A DNA stretch of 44,140 nt. Origin: Hyphochytrium catenoides. Taxonomy: Eukaryota; Sar; Hyphochytriomycetes; Hyphochytriales; Hyphochytriaceae. The stretch spans positions 119,514 to 163,653 of the forward strand of contig FLMG01002522.1 of NCBI GenBank assembly GCA_900088475.1, read 5' to 3'. The notes beneath the pieces are model-generated. The model was given only the letters and a program-made list of their open reading frames with translations. It searched no databases and had not been told where the DNA came from. The translations under genes and the position numbers were made by a program. This document shows, in pieces, positions 9,150 through 23,556 of the stretch (positions within the stretch are counted from its first letter, which is position 1; the number at the start of each line of letters is the position of its first letter).

Positions 9150-12100
9150 ATGAGCGGAAGAAGACGGGTGGAAGCCAAATCAGCGAAGGCTAGCGCTCTA
9201 GAGGAGCTTAGGAATCTTCGTCGCGCTGGAAAATCAAGAGTCGATACCTTTGAGGTGAGAACCTCTTTCATGCCAGGAAGGACCCTTCTATTAGCTCATC
9301 TCTCTTCCACCTCTAACTCAGATCAAGGAGGACTCCGTATACGATGAAGTGGATGAGACAGAATATTTGAACCGCGTTAAGAAGAGACGCGAAGAAAGCT
9401 CATTTGTTGTGAATGATGGTACAAACTATAGACGAGACAGCTGAGCCCAGGTTTCTAGTTCTCACTTTTACTCTTCCCGTTGCTTACATAGACAAGTCTC
9501 TCGGATATCACGACGATGGGGAGGAAATATTCGATCACTATCAGGAGAACAGCGAAGAGGAGATGGTCGAGGAGGAGATTGAGGGTCCAAGCAAAGATGG
9601 TAAAAAGGCCGATAACAATTGGAGAGGGAGATAAAGAGAGAAGGTCAGCTTACCCTTCCTTCCTTACTGGTTTCTCTGTTATCAGGAAAGAAGGGTAAAG
9701 GAGGAGGAGCGCTGTCTTTCGAGAGCCTGAAAAGAGCGAGGCAACGTCACAGAGAAAGGCTAGGAGGAAAAGGAGAACAAAAGCTCACAAGCTTGTTTAT
9801 GAAGCAAGCAAATGCACAGACTGTGGCCCCTCAATCTTTCAAGAGGTTCAAGGTCACTAGTAATGTGGCCGGTAAGGCGGGCACATTGGAATTTGCAACG
9901 ATCAAAAGGACTATATCTAAGCTTTACATTCTTGGTTGCATCAGAGGCTCAGGCCACGCATCTCATTCTTTATGTCTCTGCCTCTTCTGTTCGGCAGACG
10001 ATCTCGATTTGGACTCCATGATGAGCTCCCTTGACGCGGAAAAGTCTGCTCCCAGTGGTAAGGACCGTGTCCCTAACTAGCGACCGTCACGAGGGCCGTT
10101 GCACTACAGTCCGCGACAGAAGCTCTTGTTTCTCGCTCTAACGGTCTCGTTTGCCTCTCTTGTCTCTCACGCGCTCGCTGCTATCTGTAAATTATGCACT
10201 GTACTCGGTTTCTTCGACTAGGTCGCCGCCCTGCAGTGCCTCGACCCAGAAGCGATCCCTCTTCTCGTCCCATGAACTCATCCTCGTTTCCCGCACGAAG
10301 AAAGGTAAGCCTCGAAGCTTTACTGATCACGCTGGGCGGAACCCTGATGAAAGAACACTCTTCTAAAGCGGTCGTGGCAGGAGTTTGGTCGACCTCAACC
10401 TCCGCCAGCAGCCTATGACGATGAACCAATGGATGATTACGATGGCTTCACCGCAGCAGGCAATGACTGGGATGGAACTGACGAAGTATGACGATTCTTC
10501 TTCTCTTCTTCTCCTATCCCTGTTTCGTCCTCTCTCTCGATCTTGTTCGTCGACCTCCGTGGTCAAAGTAGCGCTGTTCTGTTCTTGTTCTCTCGGGGAG
10601 AGTGACCTAATACCCGTCTCATAGAACGCAGCACCCGCAGAACAGCACCAGGACGGAGAAGGAGTGTCGGGGCCCCCGTTAAACCCCTTTTCTGACCCTG
10701 CCAAACCAGCGTCTCCTAAGAAGACAGATACGGTCCTTGGCAAGCGACCAAGCCCCAATGGATTTGCCAAAGAGGATGAAAGTAGAGGACGCACAGTTAA
10801 GGTGGAAGGCGTGGACGAAGTGAAGAGAACCCTTGATATGGAAGCACCAGCCGCAGAGGGAGTAAAGAAAGAGGACAAAGACAGCGGCAGAACGGCAGCT
10901 CCGGTACTCACGGCACAGGATCTTATGGATATGACCTCGGCCGAACATGGCCGCGGAGAGCCTTCTTGGATGGCGATTGCTCAGCCATCTGCACCATCCG
11001 GGGATCACCAGGTATGACTTTCCCTTGGACAAACACCATTTGGAAGATCCTTTGGGGGCATGCTCCTTCTTAAGTCTCCTGTTTCACTTCGCTGACACAT
11101 CAAACCTCTCCTCTTTTCAGAGGGATTCTGGCTTATACATACAGACAGATGAGGATGGCTCTGAATACCTGTCGGTCTTCTGGATTGATGCGTACGAGCA
11201 ACAGGGCAAGCTATTTTTGTTTGGCAAGGTAAAGGACCCACTTTTCTTCCTGTCCATACTTCAGTGGATATGTCGGCAGACCTGGTTAGCGCGTATGGTA
11301 CCTATGCATCCGCTTACGTACCGTGGCCCGCAGCTCTTGTCGCTGGTAGCCTTACCTAGTGTTGTCTCTTTCTCCTCTTTAAAGGCCTTTCCTCTCTTTT
11401 AAAAACTTTTCCTCGGCTCTTCCACGTTGCCCACCATCCCTTCGATTACCTATTCAGTATGACTCAGGGGCGCTGACCCTTCTGCAGGTAGCCACGGATA
11501 ATACCGCGACGCAGTTCAGGAGTATTTGCGTAGTCGTCGACAACGTGCCGCGCGTCTTATTTGCCCTACCGCGCAAGGAGGCTGCCAGTGCCGAAGACCT
11601 GAAGCCGGTGTATGAAGAGATAAACAGCATTTTTGTTCCCAGGATAGTACCACATGAACAAGGAGTGAGACTGAAAGGAAAAGCCGTGACGAGAAAGTAG
11701 GTGACGCATTCTTTGCTTCCTCTTTCCTCCCTCTCAGTCTCACGTCAGCACTTCTGTTCTCAAGCGGACAAGGTCCAAGGCCAAAATGCTTCTGAAGTCT
11801 CCTTTCTCTTCCTTTCCTCCTATGCTTTCTCGGTCTCTCGAAGTTCTCTCTCTCTCTCACTTTTGCCGTTCACCCGTCATTCCTCCTCTCTCTCTCTCTT
11901 CCCTAACCTTTTTGTGTCTCTTTCTCTTACGTTCTTTCTTCCTCACTACCTCTCCAGCTACGCTTTCGAGGTGCCTGACGTACCGAGGAGAGAAACAAAG
12001 TATCTGAAGTTCGAGTACGCAGGAAAGTAAGTGCTCAATTCAGAAAGGGAGACCCCTTCCTCTCCCTCCAGTGGCTCCCCTAATATTAATTGTTGTTTTG

Positions 12101-15100
12101 CTCCATGGCTTCCAATGAACTTGGGCTCTACGGATCTCGCTCTTTCTCCTCTCTCGATCTCTCTATCGCCCTCATTGGCCCATTATGTGCTCTAACTCAT
12201 CTTGCTGAAAATGTAACTTTTGGATGAAGGTTCCCGCCACCTCCCACGTCATTATGCGAAGAAGGCGGAAAGACTTTCTCTAAGATCTTTGGTTCGAGCT
12301 CGTCGCTTCTAGAAAGTTTCATTCTCAAGAAAAAGCTTATGGGTCCCTGCTGGCTTAAGGTCTGAAGAAGCCGGAGAAACTTACTTTGTGCTACGCAAGG
12401 GCTAACTTCTGCACTTTTTGGATATACTTGTGCCTCTAGGTCAAGCCATCCTCTAAAGGCAATACAGGCGTGTGCTGGTGCAAGTATGAGGCGCACGTGC
12501 AGAGTCCGGAGCTCATCTCTCTATTGAAAGACGCGCCACCACCACCGCCGCTTTCCGTGATGAGCTTGGCATTGAAGACGGTGAATAACCCTAAGGATAA
12601 CACGCACGAGGTGGGCAATACTTCTCTATTGTCGCTCATCGTCTAGAGCTGTTGCTGCGGGTTCTTCCTTTGTGGTTGCTGTTCGTTAATTCACTCAGCG
12701 GTCAGGGACCTCCTGTCTCACACCACCGAGTTATCTTCTGTTTCTTGCAGGTGGTAGCGATTAGCGTCATGACTGTGGCCAAGGTCTCTATCACCGGCAG
12801 CACGCCAGATGTGGACAGACATCTTGAGCACTTTACCGTTGTTCGCCCGCTAGGTATGTAGAGGTTCCTTTGCTCGGTCCACTCTTGCTTCCTTCCTCTC
12901 TCCCTGTTCTCTAGGATAGGGTTTCCGCCCTTTCCGCCACAGCCTTCGCTGTCCTGGAGGATGTATATCCTTGAGTCATTGTAACTAGTTGCACCTGCAT
13001 TATAGGGAGTTCCAAGCTTCCTCCAGATCTGAAGCAGCAGTTTCCTGCGGGGAAGACGCACGTGGAGACAGTACCTAACGAGAGGGCGCTACTGAACTAT
13101 TTCATCAGCAAGCTTCACAGGTGAAGTGGCTCCCTCTCCCCAGGGGACTAAAGCCCCCTCACCTAGCTTAATGCCAAATAACCTTCAAAGCTGATGATGG
13201 ACTTCCATTCCTGCTTCATAATCCTATGTGTCATCGGTGGCCATAACCGTTAGCTTTCTTATTGGTCGCAACGTGTCAGGGCTTCTCGAGCTCTCTGCTA
13301 ACAACTTGTTAAACCTGTTGCCTTTGTGTACAGGGAAGATCCTGACGTGCTTGTAGGTCACAACCTGCATGACTATGACTTGGACGTGCTGATGTCCAGG
13401 CTGAGTGCGCACAACATTCCGCAATGGTCCAAGCTTGGGAGACTCAATAGAAGGTGAGGACCGCCACTGCTGCTTAAAGAGCTAGCGAGACATCAGAAAG
13501 GGAGACTTAGAGTGAGCGAGAAAGAGGGCATCCTTGTGTTAATATACACATCTGCAATGCTCTCCGTGCTAGAACCAACAGCCAGCATCCAGTCCCAGAG
13601 CAGTCTTTCTCATTTTCTCGCTCATAAGAAACGCCATCTCTTTTCTCTTCCCTGCTGTTCACTAGTAAAAAGCCGGGGTCCAAGCACGGCATTGCGAAGG
13701 ATTCGTTCTTCGGCATCATCGCCAGCGGGAGGCTGCTCTGTGATGTTCTAGGTAAGCTGCGACGGCTTCATCTTAGGCAATTTCGTAAGCTTGTTGAACT
13801 CTTAAGCGACCCGCGTTTGGCCTTACCTCGTCGGTCTTAACAAGCCTGATGAAGCTTGTTATAGTTCCTAAAGTTCTCTTGGCGTACTCTCAATGAGTGC
13901 TTTAGGAACCCCTTAACATTCTCCTGATCATGTATATGCTGCTCCTTCGGGAATGATTTTTATTGCCGCAGTGTCCTCCCGCGAGCTCCTCCCAAGCCAA
14001 ACGGACTACTCTCTGACGCGGCTCTGTGAGACGCAGCTGGGGAGACCAAAGAAGAAGAGGATTGAGCCCGCGGATGTGCCAATGCTCTATCAAAGCAAGA
14101 AAGGAATAGCACACCTTTGTATGCAGGTTCGTCTCTGCTTCTCTCTTCTCTGTTCGCTCTGTATCCAGCAGCCTTGGACGGTGATAATAGCTGAGCTTGA
14201 GCCCATGCTCACTCAGACCGCCGACGTACCTTCTGCTAGTTTTCTTACGTCCCCAGGCCACGTTGGTGCCTGTTTATGTATATCGGCCTGTCTTGTCTTA
14301 CTGAGTAGGTCGTTGATTATTTGATGCGACGCTCATCATCGTTCTGTCTGTTGCCACTTTTGCTTTCGCTCCCTTGGCTCGGTAGAACCTGGATGATGCG
14401 TACAACATCCTCCAATTGATGTTCAAGCTTGAAGTACTTCCCCTCACACACCAATTGACTGCGCTGTGTGGAAATCTATGGGCTAGATCGCTCAAGGTAG
14501 GTGCCCAAAGATGGCCTTACAATGCTTGTATGTCCGCAGAAAGTGTCGTTTCTTTCCTCTCGCTTTTAGCATAGCCCTTATCTCTTCTCACTTTCCACAC
14601 TTCTTCTGCTGTCAGTATACTCTATCGTCCGCCTGTTGTCGTTGTTTTCGTCGCTTAGCTGACTTAAAGCTTGTCCACCTGTAGAGCATGCGGGCAGAGA
14701 GGATAGAGTATCTGCTGATGCACGAGTTCCGGGCAAGGAAGTTTATTATCCCTGACAAGAGACAGAAGACTGAGAATGACGGTCAGTATCTATAGATCCT
14801 GCGACATTAGTCTTTTTCATCTCTTGTCATGCCACGCCGCGACCAGATCTCTCTTGTGCGATTGTTCTTGATGGCCTGATGCTCTACTGTTCCAGGGAAA
14901 AAGGCGAAGCGTAAGCCTGAGTACTCAGGTGGCAAGGTGTTTGAGCCTAAGCGTGGGTTATATGACACATTCGTGCTACTGCTGGACTTCAACAGTCTCT
15001 ACCCTTCCATTATCAGGGTAAATCTTTGTCTAGATATATCCTCTACTCTGTGGCCAGTGTGCCATTTTCTGGGCCTCCTCTTCTTCTTTCGTAACATGAC

Positions 15101-18100
15101 TCTTAATGGATTCAATTTACCCCTCGCCAAGCTCAATCAGGGCAACCTCTCCTCTTCTCTGTCTCGTTATCAACCAACTGCGGTTGTCTCGGTTACTTCT
15201 CACTGCCAGTCGTCCTCCGCGCCCTTTAACCACTTTCTCTCGCCGCCAACATGGCTCCTCTACTTTTGCTCACTGTCGGCCTCTTGGACAGGAATATAAC
15301 ATATGCTTCACCACGGTGGAGAGGAAACTGATGGCGAATGAGAAGGATGAGCATGAAGAGGAGGATGAAGAGGGCCAGGTGCTCTTCTCCGTCCATTGTC
15401 GTTAGCATTGTCCTGAGATATCTCTTCTAGCTATTCTCGTCCACAAGTTGCGTCTCGCTATCTTCTCGAGAAACTCTTAGATCTCCACATGTTTGATTCT
15501 AACCAACGCCCCAGGAGGCGGAAGCCGCTTCGGGAGGACCTGTTGACTCCTGCCCAGAGCTCCCTAGTAGCGCAAATGAAAAGGGCGTGTTACCAGATGT
15601 ATTAGGAAGACTTCTAACCAGGTGAGTGGCGTGAAGAAGCACAGGGAGAGGTTGTGAGCCTTTAGGAGTAATGAAAGTGGCTGTGTTACGGAAGAAGAAC
15701 TGTTTAGAGAGCACTAGGGTCCTCATAAGAGCGTCTGAGTAGACAAATGCCGTATGATAGGCTTTGAGGAGCAGTAGAGTTGTCAGCTACGATAATACGG
15801 ATAGTTCTAACACTTGCAACTACATACGCTCCAACCCCAGGCGAGCAGAGGTGAAGAAAATAATGAAGTCGGAGAGAGATGTGAGCAAGCTCCAACAACT
15901 TGACATCAGACAAAAGGCAATCAAGCTGACGGGTAAGGCCGGCACAATATCTTACCGCGTAGAGAAAGAGCAATGAATAACGAAAGACATAGAGAAGGAA
16001 AAATCTCCACCAAGAGCTGACGCTTTCCCTCAACTTTTCGCTGTCGGGTCTTCTGCTCTCCTTTACACTTGCCATCTAGCAAACTCTATGTATGGCTGTC
16101 TTGGTTTTAAGGGAAGTCGATTCTATGCCAAGCCCATCGCGCAGTTAGTGACGAAGACGGGGAGACAGACGCTGGAGAGGGCCAAAGAGTTGGTAAGGAA
16201 CAGCCGCCACCCTTTCTAATTACCTCGCCGCTGCATATCTCTTACTACCTTTCTTGTCTTGCCTCTCCTATGCATGCTGTCCTTTGTCTGTTAAGGCGGA
16301 ACGTGTGCACGGTCTTGAGGTTGTCTATGGTGACACGGATTCCCTGATGATCGACTCTAAGACCACAGATCTGGCTGAAGCAAAGAAGATCGGTAAAGAC
16401 CTGTCCGATTATCCCTGTCTTATGCCGTTTGTATGCGGCTAGTGTTTGGGAAGGCTTGCCCATGACCTCCCATCGCAATCTCAACTTAATAAGGGCATGT
16501 AGAGTCCAAGTCTAACTCTATCTTGCCTTATCTGCCTGTACTGCCATCAGCCCGGGCTGTGAAGGTTGACTGCAACAAAATGTACAAGCTGCTTGAGCTG
16601 GAGGTGGACGGGATCTTCAAGACCTTGCTGCTCCTGAGGAAGAAGAAGTACGCGGCTCTACTCTTACAAGAAATAGATGGCAAAGTGGTAAGCGATCAAG
16701 AATGTGATTAAAGACGAAAGGTCTTCCATCTTCCTTTCTGTCTTGCTGGAGACACTCCCTTGCAAGTTCCCGTGCAGTCTAGGTTGACCATGCCCTTGGC
16801 TTGCTATCGCTTTCGCTTCTTTTCTACTTTCTTTCACTCTTGCTTGTTTTCTGTCTTGCGTGCACTCTCTCCCGCTCGTTCATTGCTAGCTCAAGCTATT
16901 CAGCATCAGCTGGAGCATCATCCATTTGACTCTTTGCTCGCCTTACGTGACTGCACTCAGAGCTATAAGCGTGAGGCCAAAGGTCTCGATCTGGTCCGTC
17001 GTGACTGGTGCGTTCTTTCTCGTGAGGTGGGAGAGTTCATACTGGACCAGATTCTCTCTGGGAAAAACAAGGATGAAGTGGTTGATGCGATCCACAGCCA
17101 TCTCATCGAGGTAAGGAAGACAAAGGGCGGAAGACTTTCTTTGATGCAAAGGGTATACAGCGGAGATCGGAGGTGGTCGATAGCCTGAAAGAATCATTGG
17201 TAGAGACGGAAACAAGAGAATCTGGTCGTCACAACGGATGCTCACGCAGGCTGAGCTATCAATGTTCTCCCTGTTCTCATGGTTGGTTCCTTTTTGTCTG
17301 CTACCACTTGATCACGATAGGTCGCGGAGAATATACGAAAGGGTGCTTATCCGCTTGAGAAGTTCGTGATAACGAAGGGGCTGAACAAACACCCGAAGGA
17401 CTACCCAGACTCTAAGGCACAGGTAGGCACGAACCTTAGCAGGACCCATGCGCTGTGACGAGGGCAATCTATGAGGCGTATCCAGAGGCACCCAGCACAG
17501 AGGCTGAGGAAGAGTCCAGAGATCTAACGGACTGTCAGAGGAGGAAGAGCTTGGCGTTCTCGTCACTAACTTTGGCTCCGTTGTGGTTCTGTTGCACTTG
17601 CTGCTGCCGATGGCTCTCTTCAGGCCCACGTACACGTCGCTCTTCAGATGTTAAAAGAGGGGAAAGCTGTCAGTATCGGAGACCACATTCCCTTTGTGGT
17701 TTGCGCGGACCCTGCCCAGCCTTCGGCAAATCTTAGGGCCAGGCACGTAGAGGAGGTGCAGAGAGCTGGTGGAGCGTTGCAGATAGATGTCGAGTGGTAC
17801 ATTGAGAACCAGGTGCGAAGTTGGCAATGGCTCTTAGCTCCTTTCTCCTCGATTCAACTCTTCCAAGATTGACCGTGGCTGAAAATCGCTGTGGCCTTCT
17901 TTATTTGTCAACTCTCTTTGTCTTGACTGACCTTTCCTCCTATCTTACAGATATTTCCACCTATTTCTCGTCTGTGTGAGCCGATTGAGGGCACCTCCAA
18001 CGCCCAGCTGGCCTCGAGCCTAGGCTTAGACACGCAGAAGTTCAAGTAAGGAAGGGGACAATTTGAGTGGGAACCCCAGCTCTAGGTGGTAGTAGAGTCT

Positions 18101-19519
18101 CTAAGGAGAGAGAGAATCGATATCATGGAGGAGGAATGGACAAGACGAGCTTATAAGAGAAGAGCTTTCGCCCAAGCGCTAGTTCTCTGTGCCTTGAGGG
18201 TTCTTGGCTCTACCTCTACCGACAATTGGTCTGACAGTATGTCTTCTGCTCCTCGTCGCTGTTCAGGGCGAGCTCCACACCATCTACTGATGAGGTGGAT
18301 ATCGGTTTGATACCAACTACACAGCTAGACGACAGTGAGAGGTTCAAAGACTGCAAACCACGTACGGGACATGATCTACTGAATCCTATCCTTCCTCGCT
18401 GATGATGCTCCCCCTTGTACTGCATTTATCCCTTTTGTTCCGTCCAGTCACCATCATGTGCACCGCTTGCCGCTCAATGCAAGAGTTTCCCGGTGTCTTC
18501 AACTTCCAAAGCGCAGAGGGAGGTGAAGGGCCAACGGCTGAAAAGGGAGGCAGCAGCGGTCTCTTCTGCCCGAACCCTGCTTGCAGAGCAGAGTACTGGG
18601 GGGCAGGAAGCGCTGCGTCATCCACGAACTCTCTCTCTAATAAAATCTCTCTCAACCTTAGAGAGCACATCAAGAAGTACTATGAAGGGTAAGACACTTC
18701 TCATTGCCACGCCACTTGCTTTTGTCTTTCCCGCTTTTCTTTCGCGGCACTGCTTGTCTTCCTTTGCGATGGCATGCTCTCTCTTTGCCTACCTATCGAC
18801 CTCAAGCGGCTTACCCACCGTCTTCACTTGACCAGATGGACGGTGTGTGATGACCCCTCCTGCCAGAATCGAACGCGCCAGCTCTCAGTGGCTGGAGACC
18901 GCTGTCTGGCACCCAACTGTAGAGGGCAAGTGCGCTTCCAGTACTCAGACAGAGAGCTGTACAACCAGGTAGTCAAAGCGTGATATCCCTACATCTACTG
19001 GTGACTGGGTGCTCCTTCTTCTTTGGTGGTCGTCACCTTACCAAATATTCTTGGATCCAACTCTGGGCCTCCTCTCACGCTTCATCTTCAGAGCTAACCC
19101 TTAATCTGGCACCACAGCTGAAGTACTTTGAGACGCTCTTTGATGTTGAACGGGAGATGAATAAGATTGTAAAGGAGAATAAAGCGAAGGTAGGCAATAC
19201 GATGTCTTTTCTCTATTTTGATCAAAAGGTTGGTCCTTCTCTCTTTCCTTTGTCTTCTCTTGAGAGGTACACTCTCCTTTTCTTAACTTGTGTCATCAGC
19301 TCGCTGACGCATCAGTTACTCTGTCTCTCTTCTCACTAGCAGGGCTCCAGTGGTAACAAGCGGCCTCCCACACTCTCTAACGACCACTCACAAGTCTTTG
19401 AGGCTCTTCTCTCGCACGTGCAGCACTTTATCTCCCGCTCCGCCTACAACTGGGTGCGCCCGTCCATCTGGTCCACAGTGTTCTCTCTTCCTCCCTCTGC
19501 AGTTGGACAGGCCAAATAG
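9150..19519 (+). CDS. POLA1: DNA polymerase alpha catalytic subunit
   Basis: Family-B replicative polymerase that extends primase-made RNA primers. Thirty-six exons, all junctions in phase, give 1537 aa (human about 1460). Exons: 9150-9254, 9322-9418, 9492-9599, 9686-9871, 9998-10057, 10222-10304, 10381-10485, 10625-11011, 11121-11228, 11488-11696, 11958-12026, 12230-12359, 12440-12610, 12751-12853, 13006-13120, 13334-13453, 13666-13751, 13972-14126, 14386-14496, 14685-14781, 14896-15017, 15292-15378, 15515-15621, 15841-15932, 16080-16192, 16296-16392, 16551-16687, 16961-17110, 17321-17422, 17624-17812, 17951-18045, 18267-18361, 18448-18688, 18836-18968, 19118-19189, 19343-19519. The N-terminus has the DEVDE acidic motif. 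Polymerase motifs: [11 protein letters not shown] (~aa 900), [14 protein letters not shown] (~1005), C YGDTDS (~1055), then KKKYAAL. The C-terminus holds two four-cysteine modules (CTAC...CPNPAC; CDDPSC...CLAPNC) that bind the B subunit. The exonuclease region ([10 protein letters not shown]) is present but, as known for alpha, probably inactive. The exon 7 acceptor could also be at 10369. Confidence 0.96.
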
Positions 19520-19993
19520 AGTTGGCGACAAAAGTCCCCGTTACGTTTAGCTTACAGTCGATTGGCAGTGCCAATATCTGCACAGAGTACTATGCTTCTA
19601 TGTCTCATAAAAATCTGATCTTCCCTTAAGGAGTCCATTCTACCGTCCCCGACGACACGATTCATATGCTTTCACAGATGAGGCTCTTTGTGCATAGCCG
19701 CCCTACCGGATGCTCGTTTATAGGCTCTCTTTCCTTGTTCTCAGCTCCCTTGCTGCATGAAGGGCGGAAGCGGCAGGGGCTCATGGGCAAACATAGACGA
19801 TCGACACACCTTCTATAGGGCGAATGACGGCTATGTATATAGGCCACACAGATATAAAGGTTCCGTTTCTGGTTCTCTCTATGTTTGCTTCCTGCAGCAG
19901 TGCTCGTCACAAGCATGTCGTTTTGTCTCTTTCAACGTAAGTGGGACCATAAGGACATGAGGTCTCTCTCTCTCCTCCCTAGGTGGCATGTCA
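19520..19993. other. Intergenic region between convergent POLA1 and NPRL2
   Basis: 474 bases of 3' flanks. The minus-strand open frame inside it (19662-19916) lacks coding character. No terminator or RNA gene seen. Confidence 0.5.
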
Positions 19994-22900
19994 CTATTTG
20001 TACACAGCGCTGATGTTCTTGTCTGCCGCGATGATGGCTGTCAGTTCCTTGAAAGTGACCAAGAATTCGCAGCAGATTTCGTCCGAGCTATGCTCTCCGT
20101 CCATTCGAGACTTGATGGCGGACAGCCTCTGACGTTGATTGACAAAGTTCTGGACAACTGACGACGTAAAGAAGAGCGAGATCTTAAACTTTGGCCTCGT
20201 GCAGCCTAAGACAAGAGTTTGCGCACGCAGACCGCTCCGAAAGAGATGAGATGGACGAAAATGAAGGATAAGAAGGAACAATGTACCTAATAAAGGAAAG
20301 GTATGAGGAAAATCGGCAACATCTATGGGATCCAGTCAGAAAACAGAATGAGATAACTTAGCCGTACCGGAAGTCTCCGGGCTGGCGCTTCCAGCAAGCG
20401 GGGCAAAAGGAGCAAAATGATCTTGTTTTCTATCAAAATTGGTCACGATCGCGTCGTTCTTTCTGTCTGTAGATCAGTTGAGCACGTGGCCCAGTGGGCT
20501 ACGTCAGAAGGCGAATGAAAGAAACTCATTGGTGTAGTAAGTGAACCTCCCGGAGCTATCGCTACAATGGAAGGGAGAAATGCTCTACCAAGGACCTAAT
20601 TGCAGAATGTGCTAGTCATCAACGTAGCAAAGGTCCTAGAGGTTGGCAGAAGCGACATGGGCGCCAAACCCAGTAGGAGCCAGGAAAGGATCGACCACAG
20701 AACTATACTCGGCGAACCTGATTTGACTGAGCTTAAGCCAAATCGTAGATACTTCATTGCAGGGGCTTAGAGATAGCCTTACCTGGGTGGTAGATTGGAT
20801 AGAGGTGTATCCTCCTGATGATCTCGTAGACCAATCCAAAAGTGATGAATCTTCTAATGTCAATATCAGATAGATTGCTGTTGTACACTGTGCAAAACTC
20901 CTTCATGCTAATATCTTAAGTAGGGAAAGGCGGGTTAGATCGGAGGCCAGTCACGTCATTTCTTAGAGAATAGACAGAAAACAGAGAACAACTGCCGCAC
21001 AACTCGATTTTTACGGACAGAGCCTGAAGACAGGTAGAAGATTTATTCCAAGTGAGGCAGGTGTTCAAGTAAATAAGAAGTGACAGATAGCAAGGAGTCA
21101 CGTTAGGAGTATCTTACTGGGCTGCAGGGAGCAGTAAAGAGCAAAAATTTTCCTGAATGTCGGCTTCTCAACGTTCCCTTTGGAAACGTACTTGATACAG
21201 GCTTCCTAAAAGGGAAGCATTAGAGACGCTCTGAACCTAAGCGAGAAGAGCTAAAAAGCGATAGAGCTCACAGCATTCACTCGAAAAGCAACTTGTCCAG
21301 CCCTTAGTGATCAAAACAAGCCAGAGTGCAAGAGATTGGAAGACTTAAGGGACAGAGAGAGGCGGCAAGGGGTGATGAGAGCGGGAGAGCGGTTAGAAGG
21401 ACTAGTACAGTCTAACCCTGAGCTCTAATGTTTTTGAGAGCTTGGTGATGGCTGGGGTGACGGTGTAGGTGTTTGAGTACTGGAAGACATCGACCATCTT
21501 AATGCAGCCGTAGTACAGCAACTGGCGAAGGCACATCCTGACTGTATAGAATAATGGAACCAGAAGAGATGGAGGGGACTCCAGATTATGAGTGAGCCAG
21601 AGAGAGACGTCAAAAAGGATAAGCAAAAAATTGGAGCCAATGCAAAGAAGCTACCGAGGTACCCCGACCGGGTACAGCGGATCATCAGCAGAATGGCGAC
21701 AGGACAAAAGCCAACAAGAATCGGGGCTCCTGATGCTGACCTAGTCCCACTTCCATATCAGCCTCGATGGCTATACGCTTAGTGTGCCGAATGCCGTCGA
21801 TAAACGGTATAATTCTGAGAATCGTGAGGTCCCAAGAATCTGTTAACCGAAGGGTTGTTTGAGAGACAAGAGAAGGGTAGGAGTTTGTTGATGGCGGCGG
21901 CGCTTATCAGAGACATCGCAAAATTTCACGTGGCAGTGTCATGATAACTGAATGGAGAGACGGCTCACCCTGCTGTCTGACCATGGTGTCAAGATCTGCG
22001 ATTCGAACGGGCACCTCGTGCTCTGCCACCTAAAGGCATACCGCACCGTGCAAATGAACGGAGTGCGAGCGGAGAGGTGAAAGACAATGAGAACTAGGGG
22101 AAGTCATTTGGGGCAGAGATGGGTACACTAAGCACTATGTTCGTGCGTAAGCAAAGAGACCACTGGACAGGATGGATAGCTTACAGCAAGGAGTGAAGAT
22201 GAGAGAATATTGATGAGCGATGCAATTGGGAAGAAACACCACCAAGAATAACGAGAGATGGCTTTGCAGAAACGCACCAAGGGAGGGGATGGCAGGTTAG
22301 GGAATAGCTTCAAGTTTATGACATTTAATGCATCAATCGGGATAATAGCCTCCCCTGTCGCTAGCAAGCTGTCCAGAATTCGAGAGAGAGTAGTGGAGAG
22401 CGTCCTCTAGCATCAAATGAGACGAAGAGGGAAGGCAGGTTGGTTAGACTAAGGGTGCCACTTTGCGACTCGTGAAGGTTTGAATATAAAAAGGCCCTGA
22501 ACACTGAGCAAGCCATAGCATGTGTTTACCTTCGTCTCTTCCTTGGAAAGGAAGCTCCTTTCCCTTTCAAGGGTCTCCAGCATCCTTCCAAGCTTATTAT
22601 GGCGACACGACCACAAGCAAAGAGGCACTTGTAAGTGCACTCAAACATTCCAAGCATCAGAGATGCACATGATGTACCTTTCTGAGCACTGGTTGATACG
22701 GAGCCAGGTTGTCTGTGACGGCGAAGACAAAGCCTAGCCACAGTTGCTTTATTAGTGCGGAGATAAAGTCAATGTGAAGGAAAGCCAAGCGAAGAAGAGC
22801 CTGATTCACAGGACTCACAACATAAGCTGAGGAGATGAAAGAAAGAGTACAATTAGGCAAAGGGACCGAGGCTGACGGTAAGGGAACCCTTCTTTGACTC

Positions 22901-23556
22901 ACCAACAGTGAAGTAGAAAGAGTTCCGATGGTACTTGTCATCCTCTATGCAAAGCGGATAGCTCATAATCTTGATCTCTTGCCGAGTGACAGTGACTGTC
23001 GCAAGACTCTCCACTTAGCAATGCGGTTTAGGCTGTGTTGGAGACACCTACCAGTGAGGATTTTGGCACAAAGCTGTGGCTCGACGATGACGTAGTCTGA
23101 GACGCTGTCAAAGATCTCATTGTTCAAAAACCTGCGGTAAGATAGACCGTTAACTAAGATTATTTATGTCACGGCAAAGGGTGGTGGGTCAAGGCGGAAA
23201 GAGGACAGACCCATTCAAACTATAGTAGGGGGAGACATCCTACTCTTATTGCGCCAGAGAGGTAGAAGAGAAGAGAAGTCTTAAGGAATAAGAGAGCAGA
23301 CAGCGTTAAAGCAGAGAGAGAGAACGAAAAAAGAAACAGAGAGGGCGAGAGGACATCAAAGAGACGAGGATGGCTGGGATCGAGAAAAATATCACTGATC
23401 AAAGAAACGCAGGGAAGTCGATACTAGAGCAATAGATTAACGTCAATAATGGCCACGCCTCCCGGCCATCGTCGTGGCTTACCCTTCAGGAGCTTGGTAT
23501 CGAATGACAGGGCCTGCGACGTTGTCAAACTCACTATAGAAGATGGCCTTGACCAT
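19994..23556 (-). CDS. NPRL2: GATOR1 complex protein NPRL2
   Basis: NPRL2 (nitrogen permease regulator 2-like) is a subunit of GATOR1, the Rag GTPase-activating complex that turns TORC1 down when amino acids are scarce. Twelve exons on the minus strand: 23556-23483, 23131-23052, 22995-22903, 22733-22678, 22592-22530, 22406-22278, 22029-21969, 21839-21741, 21541-21417, 21205-21118, 20914-20783 and 20157-19994. Every junction is in phase; product 387 aa (human 380). The start MVKAIFYSEFDNVAGPVIRY is the beginning of the N-terminal longin domain. Further matches to the family are YPLCIEDDKYHRNSF, LETLERERSFLS, SWDLTILRIIPFIDGIRH, LLYYGCIKMVDVFQYSN, ITFGLVYEIIRRI and the ending SSDEICCEFLVTF. It is complete and intact, so the TORC1 nutrient branch is probably present. 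It ends tail-to-tail with POLA1. Confidence 0.95.

Noticed and set aside
11516-11860. Minus-strand frames inside POLA1
   Set aside because: Shadows of POLA1 exons and pyrimidine-rich introns.
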